From Comamonadaceae bacterium (GTDB lineage: Bacteria > Pseudomonadota > Gammaproteobacteria > Burkholderiales > Burkholderiaceae_C), in NCBI GenBank assembly GCA_014190675.1, contig BJGT01000016.1:1-38793 (forward strand): a DNA stretch of 38,793 bases. Reading direction: 5' to 3'. Below are positions 35,991-38,793 of this stretch, piece by piece; within the stretch, counting starts at the first letter, position 1, and every line of letters begins with the position of its first letter. Both the position numbers and the translations under genes were made by a program. The notes under the pieces are model-generated. The model did not search any database and had not been told where the DNA came from. It was given only the letters and a program-made list of their open reading frames with translations.

Positions 35991-36755
35991 ATGGTAGCCA
36001 CCAGCCCTTCTGCCGATGACATTGGAGAGGCGCTGGCCGGGCACGGGCTGTTTCTGCGCGGCGGGTTGCAGCCAGACCCGGCGCTGGACCAACTGCTGGT
36101 TTTGCCCGGCGGGCAGAGCGCCGGCGTGGTCTGGATGGCGGGCGTGGTCGGTGCTGCGCATTGGGCGAGTTTTTCAGCCTCGTCCTTCTTTGCGGATGGG
36201 CTGCCAGACCCGCTGGACCGCTGGAGCCAGGCGATCGGGGACGAACTGGCCGCGCGCTGGGGCGGGGTAGCGCTCTATCCCTTCAGTGGCCCGCCGTATT
36301 GGCCGTTTCAGCAATGGGCGACCCGCGCCGAGCCCCTGCAAAACAGTCCCTTGATGCTGCGCATCGATCCGGTCTACGGGCTGTGGCACGCCTACCGCTT
36401 TGCCCTGGCCTTGCCCGGGTCGCCGCCAGCCAGTGTGGCCGTCCCAGTGGCAGCCGCAGCGCCTGGGCTGGGCAGCCTGTGCCTGCAGTGTGATGGGCAA
36501 CCCTGCCTGCAGGCTTGTCCTGTTTCGGCGTTTGATGGCGCAAGCTACCGCGTGGAGACTTGTCTGGGCTGGCTGCACGAGGCCGGCGGCGAGCCTTGCA
36601 TGCAGCAGGGCTGCCTGGCCCGGCGCGCCTGCCCGGTGGGGGCAGCCTACCGCTACCCGGCTGAGGTGGCGGCTTTTCATATGAAGGCCTTCGCCGCCCA
36701 TCACAGGCCGGTCCCGGCACCCGCGCCAGCATTGCCGGCTGTGCCCGGGGACTGA
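35991..36755 (+). CDS. Protein with two C-terminal [4Fe-4S] motifs, ferredoxin-like
   Basis: Protein of 254 residues. The first cluster motif is C164-X2-C167-X4-C172-X3-C176-P. The second is C191, C203, C208 and C214-P. This is the bacterial 2[4Fe-4S] pattern with an elongated second set. The first 160 residues form a separate domain with YPFSGPPYWPFQQWATRAEP and YGLWHAYRFAL, which I recall only in uncharacterised ferredoxin-like proteins of proteobacteria. It starts 4 bases after the HyuA-like gene and is probably its electron-transfer partner. Low-potential electrons for corrinoid reduction would suit the MttB-type neighbour. The role is inferred. Confidence 0.72.
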   Translation: MVATSPSADDIGEALAGHGLFLRGGLQPDPALDQLLVLPGGQSAGVVWMAGVVGAAHWASFSASSFFADGLPDPLDRWSQAIGDELAARWGGVALYPFSGPPYWPFQQWATRAEPLQNSPLMLRIDPVYGLWHAYRFALALPGSPPASVAVPVAAAAPGLGSLCLQCDGQPCLQACPVSAFDGASYRVETCLGWLHEAGGEPCMQQGCLARRACPVGAAYRYPAEVAAFHMKAFAAHHRPVPAPAPALPAVPGD

Positions 36756-36792
36756 TGCCGACCGATGCCGCTGGCTTGAGCAAAGTCAAGCC

Positions 36793-37857
36793 ATGCGTCC
36801 ACAATCAACCATGATTAAGAAATCAACCATGCGCGCCGTGCTGTTGACGGGTTACGGCGGCTACGACCAGTTGCAGTACCGCACCGATGTGCCCCGGCCC
36901 GAGCCGGCAGCGGGCGAGGTGCTGGTCCAGGTGGGCGCCTGCGGCGTCAACAACACTGATGTCTGGACCCGCGAAGGCGCCTACGGCGCCAGCGAGCAGT
37001 CGGGCTGGCAGGGCAGTGCCTTCAGTTTTCCGCGCATCCAGGGTGCCGACAGCGTCGGCCGCATCGTCGCGGTGGGCGCGGGTGTGTACGCAGACCGTCT
37101 GGGCGAGCGCGTCATGGTCAACCCCACCCTGTACGGCCCCTCGGGCGACGGCCTGTTTGAAGCCACCTACCTGGGCAGCGAGCGCGACGGTGGCTTTGCC
37201 GAGTTCGTCAGCGTGCCCGATGCCAATGCCCACGCCATCACCTCCACTTTGGCTGATCATGAGTTGGCCAGCTTCATGACCTCCTACCTGACGGCCGAGC
37301 ACATGCTCAACCGGGCGGCATTGGCGGCGGGGGAGACGATTCTGGTGACCGGTGCCTCAGGCGGTGTTGGCTCGGCGCTGGTGCAATTGGCCACCATCCG
37401 TGGCGCCCATGTGGTGGCGGTGATCGGCCGCGGCAAGGAGGTGCATCTGGCGGCCCTGGGCGTGCAGCGCTTCATCCTGCGCGACGAGCCCGACTATGCA
37501 GCGGCATGGCAGCGCCAACTGCCAACGCGCCAGATCGATGTGGTGGCCGATGTGGTGGCCGGTGACAAGGTACCGGTATTGCTGGACCTGCTGGCAGTGG
37601 GCGGGCGCTATGTGACGGCGGGGGCCATTGCCGGCCCGATGGTGACGATCGACTGGCGCAAGCTCTACCTCAAGCACCTGACACTGCTGGGCGCCACCAT
37701 GGGCACACAGGCAGAAGCGCGGCAGATCGTGCGCTATGTGGAAGCGGGCCAACTCAAGCCCCTGATCGCCGGTATCTACCCGCTGGAACAGCTGGTGCAG
37801 GCGCAGCAGGCCTTCCAGACCCGCACGCATTTCGGCAAGCTGGTAATCACCCTCTGA
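36793..37857 (+). CDS. Zinc-independent MDR-family oxidoreductase, quinone-reductase-like
   Basis: Medium-chain dehydrogenase/reductase of up to 354 residues. The N-terminal catalytic domain has PAAGEVLVQVGACGVNNTD. The nucleotide-binding domain has ILVTGASGGVGSALVQLA. The GHE motif for catalytic zinc reads QGAD, and the four-Cys structural-zinc loop is absent, so it should be a zinc-free NAD(P)H reductase like quinone oxidoreductases. Three in-frame ATGs compete as starts: 36793, 36811 and 36829. The last gives MRAVLLTGYGG, the usual family beginning, and none has a clear ribosome-binding site. It follows the ferredoxin-like gene by 37 bases. Substrate unknown. Confidence 0.83.
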   Translation: MRPQSTMIKKSTMRAVLLTGYGGYDQLQYRTDVPRPEPAAGEVLVQVGACGVNNTDVWTREGAYGASEQSGWQGSAFSFPRIQGADSVGRIVAVGAGVYADRLGERVMVNPTLYGPSGDGLFEATYLGSERDGGFAEFVSVPDANAHAITSTLADHELASFMTSYLTAEHMLNRAALAAGETILVTGASGGVGSALVQLATIRGAHVVAVIGRGKEVHLAALGVQRFILRDEPDYAAAWQRQLPTRQIDVVADVVAGDKVPVLLDLLAVGGRYVTAGAIAGPMVTIDWRKLYLKHLTLLGATMGTQAEARQIVRYVEAGQLKPLIAGIYPLEQLVQAQQAFQTRTHFGKLVITL

Positions 37858-37949
37858 GCCCGACCACACGGGGTCAGCCCCATCGCCAGAAAGACGATTA
37901 GACTGGCGCGAAAAGTGCTTTGGATTGGCTGATACAACAAGGAGATGTC

Positions 37950-38793
37950 ATGCCCATTCGCCGTAATTTTATGCTCGCTGTGTCATCGCTTGCCGCCGCC
38001 GCCATGGCGCCCGCGATCGGTCGGGCACAGACCTGGCCGAGTCAGCCCTTGAGGCTGGTTGTCACTTTTCCGCCGGGTGGTGCGAGCGACATCGTCGCCC
38101 GGTTGATCGCTCCGGCCCTGGCGGAGAAATTGGGCCAATCCGTGGTGGTGGACAACCGCCCGGGCGGGGCCTCGACCATCGGTGCTGTCCACGTCGCCAA
38201 TGCCGAAGCCAATGGCTACACGCTGCTGATGTCCAACTCGGCCCCCATGTTGATCGCGCCAGCGCTGATGGACAAACCCCTGTATGACCCAGTCAAGAGC
38301 TTCAGGCATCTGAGCTATGTCGGCGACGTGCCGACCGTGCTGGCGGTGCATCCGTCCTTGGGCGTGAATGACTTTGCAGGCTTTGTCGCCTGGGCCAAGT
38401 CGCAAAAAGACCCGGTTCCTTTTGGCAGCGGCGGTGCCGCGTCCATTGGGCACATTGTTGGCGAGCTACTGGGCCAACAAGCTGGGCTGAAGGTGCTGCA
38501 TGTGCCCTATCGCGGCGCGGGCCCGATGCGGACAGATCTTTTGGGCGGGCAGTTGAAGGTGGCGATCGACGCCTTGCCCCAGAACTTGCAGTTTCGCAAG
38601 ACCGGGCAGCTGCGGCTGCTGGCAATCACATCGGCCAAGCGTGTTGTTCAGGCCAACGATATTCCCACATTGGCGGAGCTCGGCTACCCGTCCTTGGTCG
38701 CTGAAAACTTTGTGGGCGTATCGGCCCCCGCAGCGGTACCCGCGGCCGTGGCGCAGGTGCTGATCAAGGCGGTCAGCGATGTGATGGCCATGC
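37950..38793 (+). CDS. Bug/TctC-family substrate-binding protein, 3' end outside the window
   Basis: Periplasmic binding protein of the Bug family, greatly expanded in Burkholderiales, feeding tripartite tricarboxylate-type transporters. The frame is open from the ATG to the window edge (281 codons). The N-terminus is a signal sequence with RR near the start (MPIRRNFMLAV) and cleavage near GRAQTWP. Family motifs are WPSQPLRLVVTFPPGGASD, VVVDNRPGGAS, a GYTLLMSNS block, and HVPYRGAGPM. AAGGAG at 37939-37944 lies 5 bases before the ATG and makes the start secure. No membrane subunits (TctA/TctB) are in view. Ligands are usually organic acids; this one is unknown. Confidence 0.9.
   Translation, partial: MPIRRNFMLAVSSLAAAAMAPAIGRAQTWPSQPLRLVVTFPPGGASDIVARLIAPALAEKLGQSVVVDNRPGGASTIGAVHVANAEANGYTLLMSNSAPMLIAPALMDKPLYDPVKSFRHLSYVGDVPTVLAVHPSLGVNDFAGFVAWAKSQKDPVPFGSGGAASIGHIVGELLGQQAGLKVLHVPYRGAGPMRTDLLGGQLKVAIDALPQNLQFRKTGQLRLLAITSAKRVVQANDIPTLAELGYPSLVAENFVGVSAPAAVPAAVAQVLIKAVSDVMAM

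Overview
The window looks like a chromosomal segment of a betaproteobacterium, most likely Burkholderiales/Comamonadaceae (Comamonas, Polaromonas or Rhodoferax relatives). Three things suggest this: the protocatechuate 4,5-cleavage genes in the order pmdE-F-D-A-B-C, the high G+C content, and the G/C-rich hairpin repeats between genes. Nearly all of the window is catabolic and transport genes. I saw no tRNA, rRNA, CRISPR array, integrase, transposase or prophage gene.

Region 1 (1-5048, +) is a protocatechuate meta-cleavage operon: pmdE (cut by the window edge), pmdF, pmdD, pmdA, pmdB and pmdC. Together they take protocatechuate to pyruvate and oxaloacetate. An exact 84-bp tandem duplication lies between pmdD and pmdA. 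Region 2 (5192-6244) is an MNT-HEPN toxin-antitoxin pair of the MntA/HepT type, followed by the stub of a DODA-type extradiol dioxygenase. Region 3 (6323-9940) is a minus-strand set: a DMT-family transporter, an HD-domain oxygenase and a gamma-butyrobetaine-hydroxylase-like Fe/2OG dioxygenase. It diverges from a LysR regulator across a perfect palindrome. The oxygenase pair resembles TmpA/TmpB, which release glycine betaine and phosphate from 2-(trimethylamino)ethylphosphonate. Region 4 (9941-10638) has no gene but a cluster of direct and inverted repeats.

Region 5 (16248 down to 10639, -) is an operon of unknown substrate: a YcaD-like MFS transporter, a GMC oxidoreductase, an enolase-superfamily protein with altered active-site positions, and an AldA-like aldehyde dehydrogenase. 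Region 6 (16477-23483, +) holds cdhC, cdhA, two hotdog thioesterases, an acyl-CoA dehydrogenase, an ADP-forming acyl-CoA synthetase and a very CaiD-like hydratase. I read it as a complete route from gamma-butyrobetaine through carnitine to glycine betaine. It is followed by a MocD-like membrane di-iron oxygenase, a PhnD-like protein without a signal peptide, and a complete dipeptide-type ABC transporter (25538-30732).

Region 7 (30721-38793) has a non-pyrrolysine MttB-family methyltransferase on the minus strand. It diverges from sdaA, a HyuA-like ASKHA protein without a HyuB partner, a protein with two [4Fe-4S] motifs, a zinc-free MDR oxidoreductase, and a Bug-type binding protein cut by the window edge. 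Regions 3, 6 and 7 share a theme of quaternary-amine breakdown: two routes make glycine betaine, and the MttB/ASKHA/ferredoxin set could demethylate a betaine. The last set is the best candidate here for an undescribed system. All functions are read by eye from protein motifs; no database search was run.
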